Source: Treponema saccharophilum DSM 2985 (GTDB taxonomy: Bacteria; Spirochaetota; Spirochaetia; Treponematales; Treponemataceae). Taken from it: DNA of 64,000 bases. A program made the translations under genes and the position numbers. The stretch covers positions 124,001 through 188,000 of the forward strand of contig NZ_AGRW01000051.1 of assembly GCF_000255555.1 (NCBI RefSeq), written 5' to 3'. Positions 1-7,607 of the stretch are shown here, piece after piece. How positions within the stretch are numbered: the first letter of the stretch is position 1; every line of letters starts with the position of its first letter. The notes under the pieces were generated by a model. That model was given only the letters and a program-made list of their open reading frames with translations. It did no database searches and was not told where the DNA came from.

Positions 1-114
1 GGGGGCGCGGACGTGCTCAAAATCCCGTTCATGAGCGGAATCAACGAGCGCGTCGAGGTCTCGTTCATGAACAGGATAAAGACATTCTGCAACTACATAT
101 TCGAGAAAATCTAG
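1..114 (+). CDS. C-terminal end of an unidentified protein (5' truncated by the window)
   Basis: Frame 1 is open from the first base and ends in TAG at 112-114, giving 37 residues with the ending NYIFEKI. GC-rich third positions match the neighbouring core genes. A strong inverted repeat follows 20 bp later, so this is the real end of a transcription unit. The fragment is too short to name a family. Confidence 0.6.
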   Translation, partial: GGADVLKIPFMSGINERVEVSFMNRIKTFCNYIFEKI

Positions 115-133
115 GCCGGAAGCGGCTTCAATC

Positions 134-170
134 GGAAAACGTCCCGCGGAAATCCCCGCGGGACGTTTCC
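134..170. terminator. Bidirectional terminator-like hairpin
   Basis: Bases 134-149 and 156-170 pair almost perfectly (GGAAAcGTCCCGCGG against CCGCGGGACGTTTCC, one bulged A). The hairpin lies between two convergent genes and could end transcription from both sides. It has no long U-run. Confidence 0.65.
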
Positions 171-181
171 GTCTCCGGCGG

Positions 182-886
182 TCACTCCACGCGCAGCGAG
201 AACCCCGGGAACTCAATCCCGACCGCCCTGAACAGCATCGGCCCGCCGTCCCCGCGCGGATTGTAGAGGGCGTCGCCCCGGACGGGGAAGCCGCACCACG
301 CAAGATGGCAGCGCACCTGATGGCGGAACCCCGCCGTTATGGAGCAGAGCGCCCTCGACTTTCCCCCGGCCAGAGACACGCCGGTCGAATACACGCGCGT
401 ACCGCCTTTCCGCGACGCCGCACGCCCCGAACCTTCCGCAACGGGACGCACGCACGCGCCACGCGGACCGAACGGGCGGAAAAAGCTTTCCACGCGGAAC
501 GTTCCCGCGCGGACGCAAGCCGGGACGGGAGGAAATCCCCCGAGCTCGGACGCGCAGGACGGAATGTCATCGACATCGGCGCGGTAATGCTTCACGAACC
601 GCCCTGCGTCCTGCTCGGCCGATATGAAATCGTAGAATTCCTGGGTGGACGCTATGAGGACAAGCCCGCTCGTCGCGGTGTCGAGCCTGTGGACGAGCCC
701 CCGCTCCACCGCCTTTCTCCCCGAAACGCCCCCCGCCTCCGGGAAGGACTCCAGCGCGAACGAGAGCGCGCTTTCGTCCCCGTCGGAAAGGGGCGCCGTC
801 GGCATGCCGGACGGCTTGTCGAGGACGATGAACGGCTCGGAATCGGTCGGGGCGTGCAGTATCTCAATTCTTCCGGAATCTTTCAT
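182..886 (-). CDS. RluA-family RNA pseudouridine synthase
   Basis: Converts a uridine in RNA to pseudouridine; the target cannot be told from sequence. The 234-residue protein has the family signature HRLDTATSG with the catalytic aspartate near residue 69, and the later motif RHQVRCHLA that closes the active site. There is no N-terminal S4 domain, unlike its neighbour, so it resembles the short single-domain RluA/TruC type. The start overlaps the end of the upstream pseudouridine synthase by 23 nt, so the two are co-transcribed as the last genes of the 7359-to-182 minus-strand operon. Family assignment is secure, the substrate unknown. Confidence 0.88.
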   Translation of the reverse strand: MKDSGRIEILHAPTDSEPFIVLDKPSGMPTAPLSDGDESALSFALESFPEAGGVSGRKAVERGLVHRLDTATSGLVLIASTQEFYDFISAEQDAGRFVKHYRADVDDIPSCASELGGFPPVPACVRAGTFRVESFFRPFGPRGACVRPVAEGSGRAASRKGGTRVYSTGVSLAGGKSRALCSITAGFRHQVRCHLAWCGFPVRGDALYNPRGDGGPMLFRAVGIEFPGFSLRVE

Positions 887-1832
887 GAAGCACCTTCATA
901 ACTTTCCTGAACCGGACCGGATAGTCGGCGCGGAATTCGCTCGGGACGCGCGCCCCCGGAAGCCGTATGCCGAGCATCCGCGCATGGAGCATGAGCGTCG
1001 CGGAGCGGAACGTCGAGCGGCTCCCCGGAGCCTTCCCGTACAGCGGATCCCCAAGGACGGGGCACCCTATCGACTTGAGATGCACGCGAATCTGGTGCGT
1101 CCGCCCTGTCTTTATCCGGACGCGGAAGAGCGAATACGTCTCGCCCCCGCAGGTATAGACGGCGACGCACTGGTACAGCGTCAGGGCGCTTCTCCCGGAA
1201 CCACCCGCGGGAACGGCGCGGAATTTCTTCCTGTCGCCGGGATCCCGCGCTATCCACGAGTCGATTCTCCCTGCGCGCGACGGCGGGCATCCCGTGCAGA
1301 TTGCGACGTACTCCTTCCGCAAAAGCCGGTGGTCAGAAAACTGCGCGTGGAGCCATTCCTCGCTCGCCCTGTTCCGCGCCGTTATGATTACGCCGGAAGT
1401 GTCCTTGTCCAGCCGGTGGACTATTCCGGGGCGAAGCCGCTCTGCCCCGCCACCTGAGACATCCTCTATCGTCCCGCGCCCCCACCGGAACAGGAGCGCG
1501 CTGACGAGCGTCCCCGTCCAGTTCCCGCCGGCGGGATGCGTGACCATCCCCTGCGCCTTGTCGACGACAGTGACGTCGTCATCCTCGTATATGACCTTGA
1601 GGGGAATGTCCTCCGGCTCAATGTTGTCCGGAACAGAATCCTCCCATCCGAATTCGACGACATCCCCGGGGCGAACCTTCGCAGAAAGCTTCGACGGCTT
1701 CCCGTTCAGCAGGAGCGACGACAGCCCCGATTTCAGCTTCGAGCGGTTCATTCCATCGCACGAATCCGCCACGAATTTGTCGAGCCGCCCCGAGCCTGCG
1801 CCGTCGGGAACGACAAACCTAAAAGACGGCAT
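864..1832 (-). CDS. RluD-like pseudouridine synthase with S4 domain
   Basis: Probable 23S rRNA pseudouridine synthase. An S4 RNA-binding domain covers about residues 15-60 and the catalytic domain has HRLDKDTSG with Asp142, followed by GRTHQIRVH. I chose ATG 1832 (322 residues) because the protein then begins with the S4 fold and GGAGGG lies about 13 nt upstream; a longer reading to 1889 only adds residues that overlap the previous gene. Its start overlaps the previous gene's stop by 14 nt. RluD versus RluC cannot be settled by eye, so no symbol is given. Confidence 0.88.
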   Translation of the reverse strand: MPSFRFVVPDGAGSGRLDKFVADSCDGMNRSKLKSGLSSLLLNGKPSKLSAKVRPGDVVEFGWEDSVPDNIEPEDIPLKVIYEDDDVTVVDKAQGMVTHPAGGNWTGTLVSALLFRWGRGTIEDVSGGGAERLRPGIVHRLDKDTSGVIITARNRASEEWLHAQFSDHRLLRKEYVAICTGCPPSRAGRIDSWIARDPGDRKKFRAVPAGGSGRSALTLYQCVAVYTCGGETYSLFRVRIKTGRTHQIRVHLKSIGCPVLGDPLYGKAPGSRSTFRSATLMLHARMLGIRLPGARVPSEFRADYPVRFRKVMKVLHERFRKN

Positions 1833-2289
1833 CTTCGCAAACCCCCTCCATAAGATATTCCCTGCCTTCATCCGGGCGCGCGCCCCCATCGCCGCTTCCC
1901 GGGCGGACGGTGACAGCCCCGCCCTCGCGGACGCGCCTTCCCCGCACGGAGCGGGACGCCTTCGTGACGAGCAAGTCGAAGATGCCCAGCGCGACGCACG
2001 CCCCCGCGGAGACTGCGATAATCTTCTTCTGGTCCTCGACCGTAAAGGAATCCGAGCTTTTGTTCAGCGGGTTCCTGAATTCCCCGTACTCAAAAATCGA
2101 ATACCCGAGCGTCGTCCACAGCGTGACGAACGGAAGCGAGCCGAGCGTTATTATCTCCGCCCTCCTGATATCCTTCGCCCAGACGGGAAAATCTACGTCG
2201 TCCCATCCCGTCTTCGAAGACTCGGCGGCGGCGGGACTGGACGAGAGGACGAGGAACGCGAGCAGCGCCGCAAAAACGCCCCGGCTCAC
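1819..2289 (-). CDS. Conserved exported or membrane protein of unknown function
   Basis: 156 residues starting at GTG, which overlaps the yggS stop (GTGA). It has a signal peptide (MSRGVFAALLAFLVLSSSPA, then AAAES) and two hydrophobic stretches, around residues 45-65 and 90-110. The C-terminus is Gly/Arg-rich. I recognise no family. The tight overlaps with yggS and the S4 pseudouridine synthase show co-translation, but the neighbours do not suggest a shared job. Confidence 0.7.
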   Translation of the reverse strand: MSRGVFAALLAFLVLSSSPAAAESSKTGWDDVDFPVWAKDIRRAEIITLGSLPFVTLWTTLGYSIFEYGEFRNPLNKSSDSFTVEDQKKIIAVSAGACVALGIFDLLVTKASRSVRGRRVREGGAVTVRPGSGDGGARPDEGREYLMEGVCEDAVF

Positions 2290-2978
2290 GCGCCTTCCCC
2301 GTAATCGCGCTCACCGAATATTGCAGTCCCTATCCTGACCATCGTCGAGCCCTCCTCGACGGCAATACGGTAGTCCCCGCTCATCCCCATAGAAAGCTCC
2401 CCGAGGTCGAGCCCCGGGAATTCCGCGGCCATCGAGTCGCGGAGTCGCCTGACGGAGGCGAACGCGTCGCGGACGGCTTTCTCGTCATCGGTGTTGGGCG
2501 CCATCGTCATGAAACCGCGCACGGTGACATGCGGGAATTCGCCGGCGGAGAGCGCGGAGAGCGCGGCGCGGACATCGTTCCCGGACGTGAAGCCCGATTT
2601 CGTTTCCTCGCCCGTTTTTATCTCGAGGAGAACGTCGACGGCCTTCCCGAGCTGCACGCACCGCTTCTCTATCTCGGAGAGGAGCTCCATCCTGTCGACG
2701 GACTGGATGCACGACGCAATCCGCACCGCCTCCTTGACCTTGTTCCGCTGCAGAGAGCCGATTATATGGAGCTCAGGCTCGATTCCCCTTGAACGGAGCT
2801 CGTCGAATTTCGCGGCGGCCTCCTGCACGCGGTTCTCCCCGAACAGTACCTGCCCCGCGCGGAACGCCTCCTCGACGCTCTCCGCCGGATGGAATTTGCT
2901 CACCGCGACGAGCCGCACAGAAGGCGGAAGCCCCGCCTTTATGCGCGAGATGTTTCCCGCTATGTCAGTTTTTTCCAT
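2286..2978 (-). CDS. yggS: YggS/PROSC-family pyridoxal-phosphate homeostasis protein
   Basis: Members bind pyridoxal 5'-phosphate in a TIM-barrel like bacterial alanine racemase and keep free PLP in balance; they have no known catalytic activity. Seen here: RLVAVSKFHP with the PLP lysine, GENRVQEA, and SMGMSGDYRIAVEEGSTMVRIG, which binds the phosphate. The length (230 residues) is normal. ATG 2978 is chosen over TTG 2984 because GGGGAGG sits about 8 nt upstream. It overlaps the rsmA end by 14 nt. Confidence 0.93.
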   Translation of the reverse strand: MEKTDIAGNISRIKAGLPPSVRLVAVSKFHPAESVEEAFRAGQVLFGENRVQEAAAKFDELRSRGIEPELHIIGSLQRNKVKEAVRIASCIQSVDRMELLSEIEKRCVQLGKAVDVLLEIKTGEETKSGFTSGNDVRAALSALSAGEFPHVTVRGFMTMAPNTDDEKAVRDAFASVRRLRDSMAAEFPGLDLGELSMGMSGDYRIAVEEGSTMVRIGTAIFGERDYGEGA

Positions 2979-3843
2979 CGCCAATCCTCCCCAAGAATTC
3001 GCCGAGCTTGTCGGAAAGAGCGAGCAGCTCTTCCACGGAAAGCGACTCCGCGCGCGACGACGGGTCTATTCCGGCAGACGAAATCACGTCCCCCGAATCG
3101 GTGCCGGCAAGACGCGCGAGGTTGTTCCTCACGGTCTTCCTACGCGAGCTGAAAAGCTGCCTCACCATGCCCATGAAGAGCCCGGGATTCGCGCATCCGG
3201 GGAAGCCGTCCCGCCTCTCCATGAGGACGGCACGGCTGGCGACGCGCGGGACGGGCCAGAAATTTCCTCCCGCGAGGTCGGCGACGTTCGATATTCTGTA
3301 TGCCCAGCGGCACAGCACCGAAAAAGACGAATAGTCGCCGCTCCCGCAATCGGCCGCCATCCTCACGGCGACCTCCTTCTGCACGGTGACGACCGCCTTC
3401 TCGAACCTCACGCCCGACGCAATCGTGTCGGCGACAATCGTCGCGGCAACATTATAAGGAAGGTTCCCGAAAAAACGGTCGGGCACGCCCGATTTCTCAA
3501 GCTCTCCCTTCCACGTCTTGAGGACATCGCCCTCGACGAGCCTGAATTTGCCGCGGGCTGCCTCATCCGCAAAAAATTCCCCGACAAGGCGCGCGAACCC
3601 CCTGTCTATCTCGAACGCCGTCAGCGACGCGCCCCGCGACAGGATTTCCGCGGTCATGGAGCCGAGCCCCGGCCCGACCTCCCAGACGTTTTTCGAGCCG
3701 TCGATGTCGAGGGCGTCCACGATGCGCCGACGGGCATCGCCGTTGACGAGGAAGTTCTGCCCGAACTTCTTCTGCATAGCCATGCCGTTCCCGTCAAGGA
3801 AAGCCTTGAGCGCGAGCGGCGAGTTGTAGTCAGGATGTTCCAT
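2965..3843 (-). CDS. rsmA: 16S rRNA (adenine-N6)-dimethyltransferase RsmA (KsgA)
   Basis: Dimethylates two adjacent adenines in the 3' helix of 16S rRNA during small-subunit maturation, using S-adenosylmethionine. The Rossmann-fold motif I is EVGPGLGSMT, the catalytic motif IV is NLPYN, and the N-terminal KFGQNFL is typical of KsgA. About 292 residues, normal for the family. ATG 3843 has GGAG about 12 nt upstream; a TTG at 3846 is less likely. It follows the comEC stop by 24 nt. Confidence 0.95.
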   Translation of the reverse strand: MEHPDYNSPLALKAFLDGNGMAMQKKFGQNFLVNGDARRRIVDALDIDGSKNVWEVGPGLGSMTAEILSRGASLTAFEIDRGFARLVGEFFADEAARGKFRLVEGDVLKTWKGELEKSGVPDRFFGNLPYNVAATIVADTIASGVRFEKAVVTVQKEVAVRMAADCGSGDYSSFSVLCRWAYRISNVADLAGGNFWPVPRVASRAVLMERRDGFPGCANPGLFMGMVRQLFSSRRKTVRNNLARLAGTDSGDVISSAGIDPSSRAESLSVEELLALSDKLGEFLGRIGDGKN

Positions 3844-3867
3844 CAATCAGTTATCTCCAAGAAAATA

Positions 3868-5127
3868 TCACGGAAGCCCGGAAAGCTCCGCAAAGAACGC
3901 GGACGCGCCGAAAACTGCCGAATACATGGCGTTCATAATACCACCGAAGAACGGCGAAAGAAAAGGCGCGGCGAGACTTGCCGCGAAGGATACGGCGCCG
4001 AGAACGATGAACGCGACGACGAGCGGCGCGACGACCGGAGTCGAGACAATCCCGACGGGAGAAGCATACCCGAACACGAGAACGGACACGGGGGCAGTTG
4101 CCACAAAAGCAGCAGCAGACGCCGAAAGGGAAGACGAAATCCACGGAACGCGGATGACGGGGGAGACGGCCGACCGGAACGCCCCGGAAAGAAGTGTTAT
4201 GCCGAGAAGCGACGAGTAGCTCAGCATGAAGGAGACCTCGGCGACGTGCTCCGGAACAGCCGCGGAATGGATGAGGAACGAGAGGGACAGAAGCGCAAGC
4301 CCGTCAGGTTCCCGCAGCCGGAACGCGCCCGCGACGAACGGAACCGCGACGAAAAAGAGCGCGCGCAGAAGCGACGGGGAGAGCCCCGCGAACCAGGCGA
4401 AGCCGACGACCGCGGCGAGTGAGAAAAAGCGCCCTGCCCTCCGCCCGAAAATCCCGCCCGCGGCACTTGCGGCGCCGCCGAAAAGCGACATGTGCATTCC
4501 CGAAAGCGCAAGGATATGAGAGAGCCCCGCCCTGCGGAAATTCTCGGCGAGCACGGGGGACGTGCCGTCCCTCATCCCGGAAAGAAGCGCGAGGAGAAGC
4601 CCGCCCGCGTCCCCCCATGAGGCGAGGAGCCGCCTGAAGGAGCGCCTCCACTCCGCGCGGGCTCTCCGCAGGGCGCCGGGGATTCCCCTGCCCCATCCGC
4701 CGCAATCCCTTATCGACTCAGAGCGGAACGAGCCGCCGCCGTAAGGGTTCCACGCCGAGACGGACGCCTCGACGCTGAGCCCCGCATCGACAAGGGGAGC
4801 AGGCGAGCCGCGCGCGGACGTGAATATTCCTCCGGGGCTCCGGGAATCGATTATGCGGGCGGGAACAATGATTGAGACGGCGCCGGACGCGGAGGAGACG
4901 GCCCTCCTTGACGACACGGACGTGCAACGGAGCGGAATCATGTAGGAGCCGCCGCGAATCCGCTTCGGCGCGGACTCCACGACGCCCCGAACGGACACTA
5001 TCGACGAAGGCTCGATGAGGGACGACAGGGAACCGGGGCTGACACGGACAACCCCCGAATAGCGCAGCAAAGCGACAAGCAGCGCGGACGCGAACAGAGG
5101 ATTTGTGACGGAGCGGAAAAAAGACAT
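3868..5127 (-). CDS. ComEC/Rec2-family competence membrane protein, short form
   Basis: ComEC forms the inner-membrane channel for single-stranded DNA in natural transformation. This 419-residue copy has the extracytoplasmic OB-like region (about 35-170) and then the polytopic Competence domain, with the hallmark LSHILALSGMHMSLF and many hydrophobic helices to the end. The C-terminal metallo-beta-lactamase domain of longer ComEC proteins is absent: the protein stops soon after the last helix. ATG 5127 has AAGGAGG 8 nt upstream, which rules out the longer reading to 5253. It lies in one operon with rsmA. Confidence 0.82.
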   Translation of the reverse strand: MSFFRSVTNPLFASALLVALLRYSGVVRVSPGSLSSLIEPSSIVSVRGVVESAPKRIRGGSYMIPLRCTSVSSRRAVSSASGAVSIIVPARIIDSRSPGGIFTSARGSPAPLVDAGLSVEASVSAWNPYGGGSFRSESIRDCGGWGRGIPGALRRARAEWRRSFRRLLASWGDAGGLLLALLSGMRDGTSPVLAENFRRAGLSHILALSGMHMSLFGGAASAAGGIFGRRAGRFFSLAAVVGFAWFAGLSPSLLRALFFVAVPFVAGAFRLREPDGLALLSLSFLIHSAAVPEHVAEVSFMLSYSSLLGITLLSGAFRSAVSPVIRVPWISSSLSASAAAFVATAPVSVLVFGYASPVGIVSTPVVAPLVVAFIVLGAVSFAASLAAPFLSPFFGGIMNAMYSAVFGASAFFAELSGLP

Positions 5128-5167
5128 CCGCCGCCTCCTTTTATCGGTCGGACGACGGAACGGGGCG

Positions 5168-6139
5168 TCACCAGCGCAGCCTTGACAGGGATTCCCGCGC
5201 CTTCGCCACGACGGAATCGGAATACCCGAGGTACGTGACGTAAAGCAGGTCATCGAACGCCGACTTGTCCCCGAGCTCGCCGAGCGCGGTTATGAGCGAA
5301 AGCATGACAGCTTCGGGAGGCTGCTCCGAGCCGCCCTCGACGAGGGCGTTGCAGTCGGCCAGACAGGAACGTATCGCCTCCACCGTCGTCACGGACGGGA
5401 AGCGCGACGAGAGGAACACGAGGCGAGCGAAAGACTCCGCCTCCACCAGACCGGCGCGGTACAGCCTGACGCATTGGGCAAAGCACCTCGGAACGAGCGG
5501 CGAGGCGCGCGTCCAGCCAGCCTCCGCGACGACACCGAACGAGCGGAGCATGAGCGCGACGGACGGCTCGCCCGCGGAAAGGGTTCCGTCAGGAACTGCC
5601 TCCACACTGTAAATCGCGTCCGAGAGAACGTTTTCCGCAATTTCCGGCAATAAATTTTTGTTATCCCTGATTTTTCCCGATTTTGACAGCGACTCCAGAT
5701 ACGAGGCGGCGGACGACGGCGACGATGACGACAGCTCCGCGAACAGCGAGACCAAATCGCCCCGCACGGAGTCGGAAGGCGACGACGCGAGCTTCTCGAG
5801 GACGGAAATCCGCAACGTCTCGTCGGGAAACTGCCGGAAAAGCGCCATCAGCCGCTCGCGCTCGGACGGGACGGATTCATCGGGCAGGGCGAGGACGGAC
5901 GCAAGGGCGAGCGCGCGAACGTCCCGGTCATCTCCGAGGATTCCCGACACGGAAAGGCAGAAATCGATTCCCAGCCCCGCCATCCGCTCAGCGTCGCTCC
6001 CTGTCGACGCGCGGACTGCCCCCGTCTTCTCCGACACGCTCCCCTTCAGGAACGAGCGGACGAGCGCCCCGTCATCGCAGAACGCCCCGGAAAGAGCAGC
6101 GGCGAGCAATGCGGCGGATATCCTCGCGCGAAAACTCAC
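5168..6139 (-). CDS. Exported HEAT-like repeat protein, possible lipoprotein
   Basis: 323 residues from a GTG that overlaps the PilZ gene stop (GTGA). The N-terminus is a clear signal peptide, and Cys21 after SGAF could be a relaxed spirochaetal lipobox, though Phe at -1 is unusual. The rest is helical with repeating patterns (DRDVRALALASVLALPDE; ADCNALVEGG; LGELGDKSAF) that look like HEAT/ARM-type repeats. It is probably a periplasmic scaffold. No family name can be given with confidence. Confidence 0.72.
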   Translation of the reverse strand: MSFRARISAALLAAALSGAFCDDGALVRSFLKGSVSEKTGAVRASTGSDAERMAGLGIDFCLSVSGILGDDRDVRALALASVLALPDESVPSERERLMALFRQFPDETLRISVLEKLASSPSDSVRGDLVSLFAELSSSSPSSAASYLESLSKSGKIRDNKNLLPEIAENVLSDAIYSVEAVPDGTLSAGEPSVALMLRSFGVVAEAGWTRASPLVPRCFAQCVRLYRAGLVEAESFARLVFLSSRFPSVTTVEAIRSCLADCNALVEGGSEQPPEAVMLSLITALGELGDKSAFDDLLYVTYLGYSDSVVAKARESLSRLRW

Positions 6140-7359
6140 TGCACGCCGTCCTTGTCGCCGTCCAAGCGGAATATCTCGTTCTCGTCGAACAAATTCACGG
6201 GCGGCTCAGGAACCCCCGAGTCCCCGTCCTTCTGCCCAATTCCGGCATCCGCGCCAGCCTCCCCGGAAATCTCCCCGCCGCTTCCGGCACCCTCGTCACC
6301 GGCGCCGTCAGGCGGCAAGTCGCCGGAAGCAGAGGCATCCTCCTCCGTCTGGGCGATCGCCTCGAAGACCTCCCTCTCTTTCTCGGGGAGAACCTTGTAC
6401 ACGTATCCGAGAACCTGGTTCCTCATCTTGTCGTCAAGGTGGATGCACTCGAAATGCAGCTTGGACTCGTTCCTCGCCTTGTCGTACTCGACGGCGCGCA
6501 CGATGCCGAACATGACGACGAGGTCGTCGCCTATCGTGAACTGGAGCTTTATCTGGGAGTCGCGCACGCCCTTCCCGCCCACGCGGACGAGCGCCCCGTC
6601 CTCCGAGACGTCCTCGATGAGGCATTTGTAGCCGGCGCCCTCTTCGACGGCATCGTAGTCGACATCGCCTTCCCCGAGGAAATACAGCCTGCATTCAATC
6701 GAGCAGACGGCGCGGATGGAACGCCTCTTCTGCGTCCTGAGAAGCTCGTGCGAGTGGCTTATCCTGAGCGCCGTGACGCCGTTCCTGAATGTCGTCCCGA
6801 GAACGACGGAATCGAAAACGTAGGCGGCGTCCCCCTTCCGCCAGAGATAGACGCTTATCTTCCTGTCGACCCAATCCTCGCCGGGAATGACGATGGAGCC
6901 GTTCTGCGTGGGCGTCCGTATTATGATGTCCGCCTCGTTGCCGACAATCTCCGACTGGAAGACGCCGTGCCCCGGAAGGATGAGGCGGACTTTCTGCCCG
7001 GAATCGAGGTATTTCGTCGAGTCCAGCCCCCTTTTGTCCTCGTGCTCGAGGCTTATCCGGGTGCGGTATGCGTAGAGCTTCTTGAGGAACTCCTGGTTCG
7101 AGCGGGACGACACGGTCCCCGCCTCCTCGCACTCGGCGATGAACCGCGTTATGGCGTCATCGACGAGGTTGTGGGAATAGAACAGCGACTCCGGCTCCTC
7201 GACGCCGGCGCTTTCGGCAAGCCTCCAGAGGGAACGAATCTCGGAGAAGCTGAACCCCTTGTCGCTCCCCGTCGCAAAAAAACGAATCTTGTCGCGGAAG
7301 ACGACGATGAGCCTGACCGCGACGACGACAAAAAACAAGAACAAGACGAGCTCGAACAT
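6136..7359 (-). CDS. PilZ-domain cyclic-di-GMP receptor, membrane-anchored (PlzA-like)
   Basis: A 407-residue protein with one N-terminal membrane helix (about residues 3-22), a YcgR-like N-terminal PilZ-type domain (about 115-205), and a canonical PilZ domain from about 208. The c-di-GMP motifs are present: RxxxR at 212-216 and DxSxxG at 250-255. The C-terminal 60 residues are acidic and Gly/Pro-rich. Spirochaetal PilZ proteins link c-di-GMP to motility and virulence. It is the first gene of the minus-strand operon; GGTGGA precedes ATG 7359 and a TATAAA on the minus strand (7454-7459) is a candidate -10. Confidence 0.85.
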   Translation of the reverse strand: MFELVLFLFFVVVAVRLIVVFRDKIRFFATGSDKGFSFSEIRSLWRLAESAGVEEPESLFYSHNLVDDAITRFIAECEEAGTVSSRSNQEFLKKLYAYRTRISLEHEDKRGLDSTKYLDSGQKVRLILPGHGVFQSEIVGNEADIIIRTPTQNGSIVIPGEDWVDRKISVYLWRKGDAAYVFDSVVLGTTFRNGVTALRISHSHELLRTQKRRSIRAVCSIECRLYFLGEGDVDYDAVEEGAGYKCLIEDVSEDGALVRVGGKGVRDSQIKLQFTIGDDLVVMFGIVRAVEYDKARNESKLHFECIHLDDKMRNQVLGYVYKVLPEKEREVFEAIAQTEEDASASGDLPPDGAGDEGAGSGGEISGEAGADAGIGQKDGDSGVPEPPVNLFDENEIFRLDGDKDGVQ

Positions 7360-7607
7360 TTTGATTCCACCTTATGAACTTTTTTGCAATAAGCGGCTAA
7401 CGGCGACGCCAGAAGCCTCCACATCATCTCAACGAACCATTCGTTAAATTTATTTTATACAAAAAATCCCCAAAAGAAAATCTCAAAAACCTCCATCGCG
7501 CAAAAACATCCGCCGAACTAGCCCAACAAAAAAAATACTGCTATAATCCCGCCCGTCAAAAAAGTCCGCACGGATTCCAGATCGAAAAACGGAGTTTCGG
7601 AAAAAAA
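7360..7607. promoter_or_regulatory. Divergent intergenic region before the polysaccharide locus
   Basis: 248 bp, AT-rich, between the leftward PilZ operon and the rightward surface-polysaccharide locus. Plus strand: TATAAT at 7542-7547 is a good -10 without a convincing -35, and GGAG at 7591 precedes ATG 7608. Minus strand: TATAAA at 7454-7459. No gene is seen inside. Confidence 0.5.

Noticed and set aside
305-901. Long plus-strand open frames opposite the pseudouridine synthase genes
   Set aside because: They are GC-rich antisense shadows with Arg/Pro-rich translations, no domains and no ribosome sites; the minus-strand genes have clear catalytic motifs.
2491-4422. 643-codon plus-strand frame across yggS, rsmA and comEC
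   Set aside because: Stop-free only because of high GC content. The translation is low-complexity and charged, while three recognisable genes lie opposite.
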